A stretch of DNA of 13,048 nt from assembly GCA_047618565.1 (NCBI GenBank), contig JBLHKW010000146.1:1-13048 (forward strand). The letters are read 5' to 3'. The DNA is from JBLHKW01 sp047618565 (GTDB taxonomy: Bacteria; Planctomycetota; UBA1135; GCA-002686595). Positions 1-6,964 of this stretch are shown in pieces (the stretch's first letter is position 1; each line of letters opens with the position of its first letter). The notes below the pieces were generated by a model that was given only the letters and a program-made list of their open reading frames with translations, did not search any database and was not told where the DNA came from. The translations under genes and the position numbers were made by a program.

Positions 1-17
1 CCCCTCAAAGACAGTCC

Positions 18-1610
18 ATGCTTCTGGCGAGGTGCTTCCGTGCCGTGATGGCACATGGAGTGTTGACGTGGTGTGTGCTTGCTGTCATGGGCAGCGTCAC
101 CATCTTCGGCTGCGTCGATCACTTTCGCACGCTGACGGTCGAGGAAGCGGCCCTTGGCGCGGCACGTCAACAGACCGCAGCGCTGACGGCCTTCAGGTCG
201 CTCTATGCCTCTGAGGTCGTGTCGCGTCTGATGCCCGCCGGCGTCGAGTTCGCCCACGACTATGCCGATCTCGATGGAGCTGCGCCCCTGCCCGCCACCC
301 TGGCCATGATGCTGGGCGTAAAGATGGGCGAGCAGGAGGGCGGTGCCCGCGCACAACTGTACAGCCCCTATCCGTTCCCCTGGCGTGCGGAGTCGGGCGG
401 CTTGCGCGACAGCTTTGCCCGGGACGCGTGGGAGCACTTCGAGGCCGATAAGACGACCCCGTTCTACCGCTACGAGGAGTTTGAAGGACAGGTGTCGATG
501 CGCTATGCGGCTCCCGACTTGATGCGGGCCAGCTGTGTCGATTGCCACAACAATCACCCGGACACCCCGCGCGACGGATGGGCAGAAGGGGATGTCCGAG
601 GCGTTCTCGAGGTCAACATTCCGCTCGCCAGTTTGGTTGCCGCCACCAGTACTGCCGTCTCGAGAGCGACCATAGCCCTCGTGGCGTTGCTGGGTGTGCT
701 CGGCCTCGCGATGTTCGCCTTCTCGAGGCTGGACCGCGCCGTGGAAGAGCGAGACGGGCTCAACGATCAGCTGCTCGAAGCTCACAAACTGGAAGCTGTG
801 GGTCGACTGGCCGCCGGCATCGCGCATGAGATCAACACGCCCACCCAGTACTTGGGCGACAACACGCATTTCCTCAAGGAGTGTTTCGAGGAGCTTGCTC
901 CGCTGTTCCAGAAGGCGGATGCACTGGTAGGGACCCTGAGCGAGGGCGTGAATCCCGTCGACCTGATCCACGAGCTCACGCAAGCTCTCAAAGACGTGGA
1001 CATGGAGTTCCTCTGCGCGGAGATCCCGCGCGCGATCGAGCAGAGTCTCGAGGGTATCGAACGGGTTCGGCAGATCGTCGGCGCCATGAAGGAGTTCTCC
1101 CACCCGGGGGGCGGAGAGGCGACCAGTCATGACCTCAACCGCGCCATCGAGACAACGATCACCGTGGCGAAGAATGAATGGACGTATGTGGCCGATGTGG
1201 TGACCGCGTTCGACAAGGAGTTACCGCTGGTCATTTGCTACCCGGGCGAGCTGAACCAGGTCATCCTGAACATGATCGTGAACGCGGCCCATGCGATCGA
1301 GTCCAAGGTCGAAAACGATGCGGACCACCGAGGCAAGATCGCCGTCTCGACCCAACTCGACGGAGAGTTCGTGGAGATTCGGATTGGTGATACGGGATCG
1401 GGGATTCCCGTCGACGCGCGCGCTCACGTCTTCGACCCGTTCTTCACCACCAAGGAGGTGGGCAAGGGCACCGGTCAGGGCCTCTCCATCGCCCATGGCG
1501 TGATCACCAAGAAGCACGCCGGTACGATCTCCTTTGAGACCGAGTTGGGCGTGGGAACGACCTTCATCATCCGCCTTCCGTTGGAGCAGGACGCGCGGGC
1601 TGCTGTGTAG
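18..1610 (+). CDS. Membrane sensor histidine kinase with CxxCH heme-type (Tll0287/DUF3365-like) sensor domain
   Basis: The 530-residue product is a membrane histidine kinase. It has an N-terminal hydrophobic segment (about residues 13-32), an extracytoplasmic sensor domain of about 180 residues, and a second membrane segment (about 215-237). The sensor ends with C173-V-D-C176-H177 followed by NNHPD, the c-type heme attachment signature of DUF3365/Tll0287-like sensors. The cytoplasmic part has an H-box with His270 in GIAHEINTP, an N-box with Asn422 (NMIVNAAHAI), a G1 box at Asp458 (DTGSGIP), FDPFFTTK, and a G2 box from Gly484 (GTGQGLSIAHG). All catalytic boxes are intact. Autophosphorylation in response to redox state, O2 or NO is inferred from the family. 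No receiver domain is fused and no response regulator is encoded in the window. The first ATG (18) has only a weak upstream AAAGACAG; an in-frame ATG at 48 would still leave a membrane anchor. The window edge hides the promoter. Confidence 0.93.
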   Translation: MLLARCFRAVMAHGVLTWCVLAVMGSVTIFGCVDHFRTLTVEEAALGAARQQTAALTAFRSLYASEVVSRLMPAGVEFAHDYADLDGAAPLPATLAMMLGVKMGEQEGGARAQLYSPYPFPWRAESGGLRDSFARDAWEHFEADKTTPFYRYEEFEGQVSMRYAAPDLMRASCVDCHNNHPDTPRDGWAEGDVRGVLEVNIPLASLVAATSTAVSRATIALVALLGVLGLAMFAFSRLDRAVEERDGLNDQLLEAHKLEAVGRLAAGIAHEINTPTQYLGDNTHFLKECFEELAPLFQKADALVGTLSEGVNPVDLIHELTQALKDVDMEFLCAEIPRAIEQSLEGIERVRQIVGAMKEFSHPGGGEATSHDLNRAIETTITVAKNEWTYVADVVTAFDKELPLVICYPGELNQVILNMIVNAAHAIESKVENDADHRGKIAVSTQLDGEFVEIRIGDTGSGIPVDARAHVFDPFFTTKEVGKGTGQGLSIAHGVITKKHAGTISFETELGVGTTFIIRLPLEQDARAAV

Positions 1611-1685
1611 CGTCACCGACGCCGGGCCAGAACGAAGTTGCCGCGACTTGGGGGGGGGCGAGGGAACGGGATCCAGCCCGCCTCA

Positions 1686-2249
1686 CTATGGCTCCCTGGA
1701 TACGGGCGCCAGGCTCATGGTCACCGCGATCGGCTCACCACGCTCGTCGTGCTCCTGGCCGAGCACGTCGTAGAGTTCGCGCATCTTGCGAATGACCCGT
1801 GCGCGACCACGCGCGGTCAGGCGCACGACACGGTGACAGAGCAAGACCGTCCGACGCGGCCCACCGAGGATAGCGCCCGGATTATCGATGGCGCGCTCCT
1901 GCAGGCGCAAGGCACCGCGCAGCGCAGAGCGCGCGATCTTGAGCCGTGCTTGTCGCATCTGCGCTGAGTCCTCGTCGGGGTCCAGCTCGAGACGATCCGC
2001 GGGGAGTCGATAGACCGTCGCCGGACGCTTCGATGTGGGCCGCTGTCCGTCCTCCTCGACCAGGCCCGCCTTGAGCAGTGGGCGCAGGTGGTGGTACAGC
2101 GTCTTCGGATCCCGGCCGAGGTGGCGCCCCAGCTCCTCCACCGTTGCGGGTTGCTCGCTCATCAGGGCCTCGACGAGCTCGAGACGGCGGGCGGAGTCCA
2201 GGGCACGCAGGGCCCGGCCACGAACGTAGTGAACGGATTCGCTAGCCAT
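1686..2249 (-). CDS. Winged-helix (ArsR/HTH_20-like) transcriptional regulator
   Basis: This is a 187-residue regulator. Residues 17-62 form a helical bundle with a typical ArsR-like recognition pattern (ATVEELGRHLGRDPKTLYHHL, then LLKAGLVEE). Residues 63-81 (TSKRPATVYRL) form the beta wing. The C-terminal half is basic and helical (ARSALRGALRLQERA, RLTARGRARVIRKMREL) and is probably a dimerisation region; it has no ligand motif I can name. No metal-binding Cys cluster is visible, so a metal-sensing role is not supported. I chose the ATG at 2249 over the in-frame GTG at 2294 because a TTGTCA-17-TACGTT promoter lies inside the GTG-started extension. The gene is divergent from the di-heme operon at 2570 and may regulate it (inference from position). 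Its 3' end faces the histidine kinase. Confidence 0.85.
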   Translation of the reverse strand: MASESVHYVRGRALRALDSARRLELVEALMSEQPATVEELGRHLGRDPKTLYHHLRPLLKAGLVEEDGQRPTSKRPATVYRLPADRLELDPDEDSAQMRQARLKIARSALRGALRLQERAIDNPGAILGGPRRTVLLCHRVVRLTARGRARVIRKMRELYDVLGQEHDERGEPIAVTMSLAPVSREP

Positions 2250-2255
2250 GGAATC

Positions 2256-2284
2256 AACGTAGGTCAAAACTCTCGAATTGACAA
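2256..2284 (-). promoter_or_regulatory. Candidate sigma70-type promoter for the winged-helix regulator, probably leaderless
   Basis: On the minus strand, TTGTCA (2284-2279) and TACGTT (2261-2256) are separated by exactly 17 bp. The -10 ends 6 nt before the ATG at 2249, so transcription would start at or next to the start codon, giving a leaderless mRNA. No Shine-Dalgarno sequence is present, which fits. The -35 matches consensus 5/6 and the -10 only 3/6. Confidence 0.45.
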
Positions 2285-2529
2285 CTTCTTGCACTTATCC
2301 ACGCTCCCCCCCCCTCGATTGGCGACCTGAGCGTCGAGCGGGCATCGAGCAGCCGGAGTGCAAGCTGTCGAAGGGACGCGGGCGACTCGTGATCCGGATG
2401 GGGCTGTCCAGCGGATCGGTCCTCGGCGGGGGCGAATAGCGGCCCTGGGTCCGTCCATGGCCCCCGCAGGGCCGAACGCCCGAGAATCTGCCTCGCATTC
2501 CCCCTGTCCCCTAATGGGAAGCTAAACTT

Positions 2530-2540
2530 GAGTTGAACTC
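2530..2540. promoter_or_regulatory. Short palindrome GAGTTGAACTC, candidate operator
   Basis: This is a perfect 5+5-bp inverted repeat around one central base, 29 bp before the first di-heme start codon, in the only AT-rich part of the divergent region. It would be well placed for repression of the operon by the divergently encoded regulator. Length alone does not exclude chance. Confidence 0.25.
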
Positions 2541-2558
2541 TTCCCGCGTTTTTTCTAC

Positions 2559-2563
2559 GGAGG
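2559..2563 (+). promoter_or_regulatory. Shine-Dalgarno GGAGG that sets a TTG start
   Basis: GGAGG sits 6 nt before the TTG at 2570. This strong, well-spaced site is why the TTG is accepted as the start; it also places a complete lipoprotein signal in frame. Confidence 0.75.
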
Positions 2564-2569
2564 CCAGCT

Positions 2570-3904
2570 TTGTCATCCCAGGTCCAGAATCACCGCCGCG
2601 CCACGCGGAAACTCGGAGCCCTGCTGCTGATCGCAGGGGTGCCGTTTGCCACCTCTTGTAGCTCGGGCTCCGATCCTGTCGCCTCAAGGACAGCTCCCCC
2701 GGTAGTCCCCGGCGCGGGCACGGCCCGCCGGCTGGAGCGTCCGGTATCGACCGATGGGTTCAAGCTCGGGGATCCGATCGATGGACTGACGGACATGGAG
2801 CTCGCGGCCTTCGAGCGCGGCCTCGAGGTCTTCGATCGGCGCTTCAAGCCCAGCGAGGGACTCGGGCCGTTCTACAACGCCACGTCCTGCGCGTCCTGCC
2901 ACAGCACACCGGTCAGCGGCGGCTCGTCACGCCTCTACCGGAACTTCTACATCGCGGTCTGGGGCACGCTCCAGGGACAGAGCCCGATCCCGCCGTTCCT
3001 GAGCCCGGTCGTCCCGGCCTACGGCACGGGCGCTGCGCACGCGGGCGCAACCTTCTCACTCGAGGGCGCCAGACCGCAGATCCCCGCCATGTTCGGCGGC
3101 GTCGACGTCACGGTCGGCCAGCGCAACGCGATCCCGCTCTTCGGCACGGGACTGTTCGAGTTTGTGAGCAACGCGACAATCTTCTCCAACGCCGACCCCG
3201 AGGATGCGAACGGTGACGAGATCAGCGGCCGCTTCAACACCCAGGGTGGCGGACTCGGTCGACTGGGCGTCAAGGCGCAGGCGAACAACGTCGAGGCCTT
3301 CACCCGTGCGCCACTCCAGAACCAGATGGGCATCACCACGGACCCGTTCCTCGGTAGCGGCGGCATCGTCAGCCTGAGCGCAGCCCAGGCCACGGGCGGT
3401 GTGGACGATCCGACCACCGACGATGACGGCGTGCCGGACCCGGAGATGTCGCACGATGATCTGGGTGACCTGATCGCCTTCACGCGCTTCCTGGCACCCC
3501 CGCGCAAGAAGCTGTTCTTCGCAGCTGAACGGCGCGGCGAAGCGCTGTTCGATTCAATCGGCTGCGTCAAGTGTCACATCCCGAACCTGCCTTCGTCGCG
3601 CGGCACGGTTGACGCCTATACCGACCTGCTTCTCCACGACATGGGGCTGATGCTGGCGGACGGACTGACGTTCGGAGTGCCGCAGTCGTCTCCGTCGTCC
3701 TCGACCGGGACCCCGCGTGAGTTCCGTACGCAACCGCTGTGGGGCGTTTCGATGCACGCTCCCTATCTGCACGACGGCAGGGCCGAGACGCTCGACAGTG
3801 CCATCGTGCAGCACCGCGGTGAGGCCAACAGCATCCGCAACGCCTACATCGCCCTCACGGACGACGAGAAGGCCGACATGATCGCGTTCCTGGAGGCCCT
3901 CTGA
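2570..3904 (+). CDS. Di-heme c-type oxidoreductase lipoprotein (DUF1111/DHOR family)
   Basis: The 444-residue exported protein starts at TTG. A basic n-region and hydrophobic stretch end in the lipobox-like ATS-C30, so it is probably a lipoprotein. Two heme c sites are present: C107-A-S-C110-H111 and C332-V-K-C335-H336. The C-terminal part has the family hallmarks LLLHDMG, LWG, PYLHDGRAETL and AIVQHRGEA. Together these identify the DUF1111 / COG3488 di-heme family, distantly related to MauG and cytochrome c peroxidases, at normal family length (about 450). The family is thought to act in periplasmic electron transfer or peroxide/thiol chemistry; the substrate is unknown. Its stop overlaps the next start as TGATG, so the two genes are translationally coupled. 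The imelysin-type partner often found beside this family elsewhere is not in the window. Confidence 0.92.
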   Translation: MSSQVQNHRRATRKLGALLLIAGVPFATSCSSGSDPVASRTAPPVVPGAGTARRLERPVSTDGFKLGDPIDGLTDMELAAFERGLEVFDRRFKPSEGLGPFYNATSCASCHSTPVSGGSSRLYRNFYIAVWGTLQGQSPIPPFLSPVVPAYGTGAAHAGATFSLEGARPQIPAMFGGVDVTVGQRNAIPLFGTGLFEFVSNATIFSNADPEDANGDEISGRFNTQGGGLGRLGVKAQANNVEAFTRAPLQNQMGITTDPFLGSGGIVSLSAAQATGGVDDPTTDDDGVPDPEMSHDDLGDLIAFTRFLAPPRKKLFFAAERRGEALFDSIGCVKCHIPNLPSSRGTVDAYTDLLLHDMGLMLADGLTFGVPQSSPSSSTGTPREFRTQPLWGVSMHAPYLHDGRAETLDSAIVQHRGEANSIRNAYIALTDDEKADMIAFLEAL

Positions 3905-5070
3905 TGAAGACACCCTTGAAATTCACAACAACACTCGCGCTTGGTGCCAGTGCCCTGTGCGCCGCCTTCCTCGCACCCGCCCCGTCCGGCCTCGGTCAGC
4001 TGCCGCCCGTCGGTTCGCCCGGTGGGCCGTCGCGGCCTCTGGTCGGCGCGGAACGCCAGCAGTGGCTGCGCGGACGCGAGGTCTACGACCGCGACTTCCG
4101 CTACAGTGACGGCCTCGGGTTGCCCGAAATGAATGCCGACAGCTGCCGTGCATGTCACCAGGACCCGGCCATCGGTGGTGCCGGTGGGCTCGAACTGAAC
4201 GTCTCGAGGTTCGGTGATGACAACGGTGGCGCAGGCCCGTTCGTGAACCTCCCGGGCGGCCAGGGGCTGAGCAAGCTCTTCCCGCCCAACACGGAAGGCC
4301 GTGAGGAGCACATATCGGATCCCACCTACGTCTACGAGCAGCGCCAGCCGCCCACGACCTTTGGCATGGGTGCCATCAACAGCATCCCGGAGGCCGCGAT
4401 CCTGGCCAACCAGGATCTGGCAGACGGCAACATGGACGGGATCTTCGGCTACGCACGCATGGTGAACGTCAACGGCATCGACGAGGTCGGTCGATTCGGC
4501 TGGAAAGCCCAGGTCCCGGAGATCACCGATTTCGCCCGGGATGCGATGGGTAACGAGTGTGGCATGACGACGACGGATGGTGGGCGCGGCTTCGCGGTCC
4601 TTTCGGACGCGGACTCGGTCGCCGACCCCGAGCTCCCTCAGGGCGACCTGGATGACATCGTGTTCTTCATGAGCAACCTGGCCACGCCCCAGCGCACCGG
4701 ATCCGGCGCGCCCGAAGTGGGCATGGGCGAGCTGCTCTTCGACTCCGTGGGCTGCGCAACCTGCCACGTTCCGACGCTGGTCGACGACCTGGGCGCCGAC
4801 GTGAACCTGTACTCGAACCTGCTCGTCCATAACGTGATGGACGGCAGCTTCCGCGGCATGGCCGAACCCGGCGCACCCGCCGGCTTCTACCGGACCGCGC
4901 CTCTCTGGGGCATCGTAGATACGGCGCCGTACATGCACGACGGCCGCGCAGAGGACCTGCGCCAGGCGATCGACGCCCACGCCGGCGAGGCCCTGGGCGT
5001 GCGAAACGCCTACCTGGCCCTGCCCATGGTCGACCAGGAAGCGCTGCTGCGCTTCCTCGAAGACCTCTAG
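3904..5070 (+). CDS. Second di-heme c-type oxidoreductase (DUF1111/DHOR family)
   Basis: This 388-residue paralogue of the preceding gene begins at the ATG inside TGATG (3902-3906). It has a Sec signal peptide (basic start, hydrophobic core to about residue 25) without a lipobox Cys, so it is probably soluble in the periplasm. Heme sites are C81-R-A-C84-H85 and C284-A-T-C287-H288. The C-terminus aligns by eye with the upstream protein: PLWG, PYMHDGRAEDL, DAHAGEALGVRNAYLAL, RFLEDL. It is shorter in the middle, and the LLLHDMG motif is changed to LLVHNVMD, keeping the His but altering the following residues. A membrane-anchored plus soluble pair suggests the two work as partners (inference). 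Transcription should end at the hairpin at 5111-5143. Confidence 0.92.
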   Translation: MKTPLKFTTTLALGASALCAAFLAPAPSGLGQLPPVGSPGGPSRPLVGAERQQWLRGREVYDRDFRYSDGLGLPEMNADSCRACHQDPAIGGAGGLELNVSRFGDDNGGAGPFVNLPGGQGLSKLFPPNTEGREEHISDPTYVYEQRQPPTTFGMGAINSIPEAAILANQDLADGNMDGIFGYARMVNVNGIDEVGRFGWKAQVPEITDFARDAMGNECGMTTTDGGRGFAVLSDADSVADPELPQGDLDDIVFFMSNLATPQRTGSGAPEVGMGELLFDSVGCATCHVPTLVDDLGADVNLYSNLLVHNVMDGSFRGMAEPGAPAGFYRTAPLWGIVDTAPYMHDGRAEDLRQAIDAHAGEALGVRNAYLALPMVDQEALLRFLEDL

Positions 5071-5110
5071 AAATCTGGCGCCAGGCCCAACCGGCCAGGA
5101 CGACCGCACG

Positions 5111-5143
5111 AGCCCCCTCAGCCCCAGGCTGGGGGGGCTTCTT
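5111..5143 (+). terminator. Rho-independent terminator of the di-heme operon
   Basis: A 13-bp stem (5111-5123 with 5127-5139, a single T-G wobble) with a 3-nt CCA loop is followed by TTCTTC. It begins 41 bp after the stop codon of the second di-heme gene. Confidence 0.9.
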
Positions 5144-5177
5144 CGTGGACTTCCCGGCGCCCTACCGGGCGAGGACC

Positions 5178-5183
5178 TATCAT
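5178..5183 (+). promoter_or_regulatory. Candidate -10 element (TATCAT)
   Basis: TATCAT matches the -10 consensus at 5 of 6 positions and lies between the terminator and the gene at 5219. No good -35 is visible 16-18 bp upstream. Confidence 0.3.
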
Positions 5184-5218
5184 GTGCATGTCCTGCTCTC
5201 CCCCACCCGGAGTCCCCG

Positions 5219-6541
5219 ATGTTGCCCGCCTTCGTCCATGTCCTCGCCCTGCTGCTCGGTGGCTCCGACCTGGTCGCACAGAACCCTCTCGGCCAGACGT
5301 CGAACCCCCAACGCCAGCAAGAGGGCAACCCGCTCGCGCGACCCAAGGCGGACCCGCTCGTCGGCCGCTGGCAAGGAGCCGAACTCAGCGTCACCCTGCA
5401 AAAGGACGGCGCCCGCTACCGCGGCCATTTCGAGCTCGCGGGCAGCCGCTTCCCTCTGACTGCCAGGCCCAACGGCCAGGGCATCGAAGGTTCCTTTGAA
5501 GCCGAGGGCGAGCAGTACCCCTTTACGGCCGTGACGACGAAGCGCGGCATGACCTTCCATTCCGGTGGTAGTGACTACGCGGTGACAAAGGTCGCCTCTC
5601 CGGACCGACCGGAGAACCTGCTGGCCGACGACGGCGCTGCCACGAATCCCGGTGTGGCCGCCACGACCCGCAGTGCGCCCAGGACAAAGTCCTTCCGACA
5701 CCCGCTCGGCTTCGAGTTCCAGCACCCCGAGAAGTGGCGCGTGGAGAGCAGCGACGATGGCATCGTCGTCGTTCCCGACGAGGTCAAACGGGACCCGAGC
5801 GGGCAGCCCCTCGAACTGTTCCTGATCTCGGCCGAGGACGCCGCCGCCGTCGACCGCCCGGACCAGGCCGAGGTGCTGTCCTTCTTCGATCAGTCCCTGG
5901 CCCAGATGTTGCCGGGCATGAAACGCAAGGCGCAGCCCGAGGCCCTGGCCTGCCTGCTGGGACAGGGCGCCGTGCTGCGTTATTCCGGACGGACGCCCAC
6001 GAACATGGACGGCCATGCTGACATCTACCTGACCCTGCACAACGGCTTGGGCGTGTACATGATGCACCTGGGTCGCAAGGACCAGGTCGAACGGCACAAG
6101 GCCGAAGCACGTCACATGTTCTCGACCTTTGGCTGGCAGAAGGGCCAGACGGACCCGAACCTGATCGCGCTCTGGCACCGTAACGACTTCTCCAGCAGCT
6201 CCAGCGTCGGCCTGGGCGGGTCAATGGACAGCGTCGGCAGCAGCACCAACACCTACTGGCAGTTCAACGCCGACGGGACCGTTACGTACACGTCTGGCAG
6301 CCGGCTCTTCGGCAACGTCGGCGGCGCTGGCTCACAGGTCTCCATCGACTCCGGTGCGGACCCGGGCAATACCTGGCGCGGCACCTGGTCCGTCAACGCG
6401 AACAAGGGCCTGACCCTGATCTGGAACGGCGGCGGCGCCGAGACCTACGAATACGTCGTCTTCGACCACACCGAAGGCCAGGTCGCCCTGAAGCTCACCG
6501 CTCCGGGCGAGAAAAAGGGCACGTACTACATCCGGCAATAA
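5219..6541 (+). CDS. Secreted three-module protein of unknown function
   Basis: I do not recognise this 440-residue protein. The start ATG has CGGAG 6 nt upstream (5208-5212). A short signal peptide probably ends near LVA-Q (residues 18-21). Three modules follow. Residues about 46-125 (LVGRWQGAELSVTL, YRGHFELAG, IEGSFEAEG) look like short antiparallel strands of a lipocalin-like barrel. Residues about 159-300 begin FRHPLGFEFQHPEKWRVE, a pattern like the PsbP/DUF1795-type fold that binds or docks to other proteins. Residues about 315-440 (YWQFNADGTVTYTSG, WRGTWSVN, GLTLIWNGG) look like a second lipocalin-like sheet preceded by a Ser/Gly-rich stretch. No catalytic motif is visible. It is transcribed separately from the di-heme operon. 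Fold assignments are by eye only. Confidence 0.85.
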   Translation: MLPAFVHVLALLLGGSDLVAQNPLGQTSNPQRQQEGNPLARPKADPLVGRWQGAELSVTLQKDGARYRGHFELAGSRFPLTARPNGQGIEGSFEAEGEQYPFTAVTTKRGMTFHSGGSDYAVTKVASPDRPENLLADDGAATNPGVAATTRSAPRTKSFRHPLGFEFQHPEKWRVESSDDGIVVVPDEVKRDPSGQPLELFLISAEDAAAVDRPDQAEVLSFFDQSLAQMLPGMKRKAQPEALACLLGQGAVLRYSGRTPTNMDGHADIYLTLHNGLGVYMMHLGRKDQVERHKAEARHMFSTFGWQKGQTDPNLIALWHRNDFSSSSSVGLGGSMDSVGSSTNTYWQFNADGTVTYTSGSRLFGNVGGAGSQVSIDSGADPGNTWRGTWSVNANKGLTLIWNGGGAETYEYVVFDHTEGQVALKLTAPGEKKGTYYIRQ

Positions 6542-6586
6542 CGCCGTTGCGGGTCGGGCTATCGCTCACTCAGTACCGAGTACCGA

Positions 6587-6632
6587 GCCAGGATCAAGCT
6601 CACACCAATCTGATCCCGGATCATTCATCTCG
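6587..6632 (+). repeat. Left arm of 46-bp inverted repeat
   Basis: It begins GCCAGG and ends TCTCG, with the core CTCACACCAATCTGATCC at 6599-6616 identical to the reverse complement of 6923-6940. There are seven mismatches over 46 positions. The left arm starts 46 bp after the stop of the gene ending at 6541. Confidence 0.85.
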
Positions 6633-6906
6633 AACCGTCACCACAGCCCTGCCCGTTCGCAATCCTCCCTGCGCTGCCAGGACCCCCAAGGAAGCCCCCC
6701 GCCGTGCGTTGCACCACGCCAGGGGGCGCGGGTCAGCCGGATGCTGCAGGCTCACCATTACGTCCCTCACAGCAACGTTGGGCAGGCACTCCTCGAGGGC
6801 AGACACCTGCATCTCCCGGACGGTTGCTACCCGGAACGGGCAACGGACGTGCTGCGGCTCGACCTGCGGATCACGCCGGAACCGGGCGGTGACGCCGGAG
6901 CCTTCG

Positions 6907-6952
6907 CGAGACGAACGAACCAGGATCAGATTGGTGTGAGATCGAGCCTGGC
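6907..6952 (-). repeat. Right arm of 46-bp inverted repeat
   Basis: This is the partner of the left arm in inverted orientation. It ends 12 bp before the stop codon of the selenoprotein gene (6965), so the arm lies immediately in that gene's 3' untranslated region. Confidence 0.85.
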
Positions 6953-6964
6953 ACCGTAATCTCG

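Larger units (their letters stand above)
2295..2569. other. Intergenic region upstream of the di-heme operon
   Basis: Together with the regulator promoter this is a roughly 320-bp divergent gap (2250-2569). No convincing gene lies in it. It contains a run of nine C (2306-2314), an 8-bp perfect inverted repeat (2440-2447 with 2467-2474, 19-nt loop) and an AT-richer stretch (about 2511-2555). That stretch holds the near-palindrome GAGTTGAACTC (2530-2540), a TAAACT hexamer at 2523-2528 that could be a -10, and a T-run just before the ribosome binding site. No matching -35 is evident. Confidence 0.4.
6581..6958. mobile_element. Inverted-repeat-bounded intergenic element (MITE-like or structured element)
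   Basis: Two 46-bp arms in inverted orientation (6587-6632 and 6907-6952) match at 39 of 46 positions by hand count, with an 18-bp perfect core. Weaker similarity extends 6 bp outward on each side. They enclose 274 bp with no recognisable protein; short ORFs there match nothing I know. The interior holds nested hairpins: 6681-6685/6730-6734, 6694-6699/6722-6727, 6703-6706/6715-6718, and another at 6823-6844. It fills the space between the convergent gene ends at 6541 and 6965. Size, paired arms and lack of coding potential suggest a non-autonomous element; a structured RNA is the alternative. Target duplication is unclear: ACCG occurs just outside both ends, and AGTACCG is tandemly repeated at 6572-6585. 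Confidence 0.6.

Noticed and set aside
1671..1701. ATCCAG/CTGGAT inverted repeat between the convergent kinase and regulator genes as a terminator
   Set aside because: Only a 6-bp stem with a 19-nt loop and no T-tract on either strand; it also intrudes into the regulator's coding end.
3844..5394. 516-residue minus-strand open frame antisense to the second di-heme gene
   Set aside because: It is a shadow of high-GC third positions. The protein is His/Arg/Val-rich without domains, and the plus strand encodes clear heme motifs here.
5180..6178. 332-residue minus-strand open frame
   Set aside because: It is antisense to a gene with signal peptide and good ribosome site, and shows no domain of its own.
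6547..6939. 130-residue plus-strand ORF inside the inverted-repeat element
   Set aside because: Arg/Thr/Ser-rich translation without structure, no ribosome site, and it runs through both arms and internal hairpins. Treated as non-coding.
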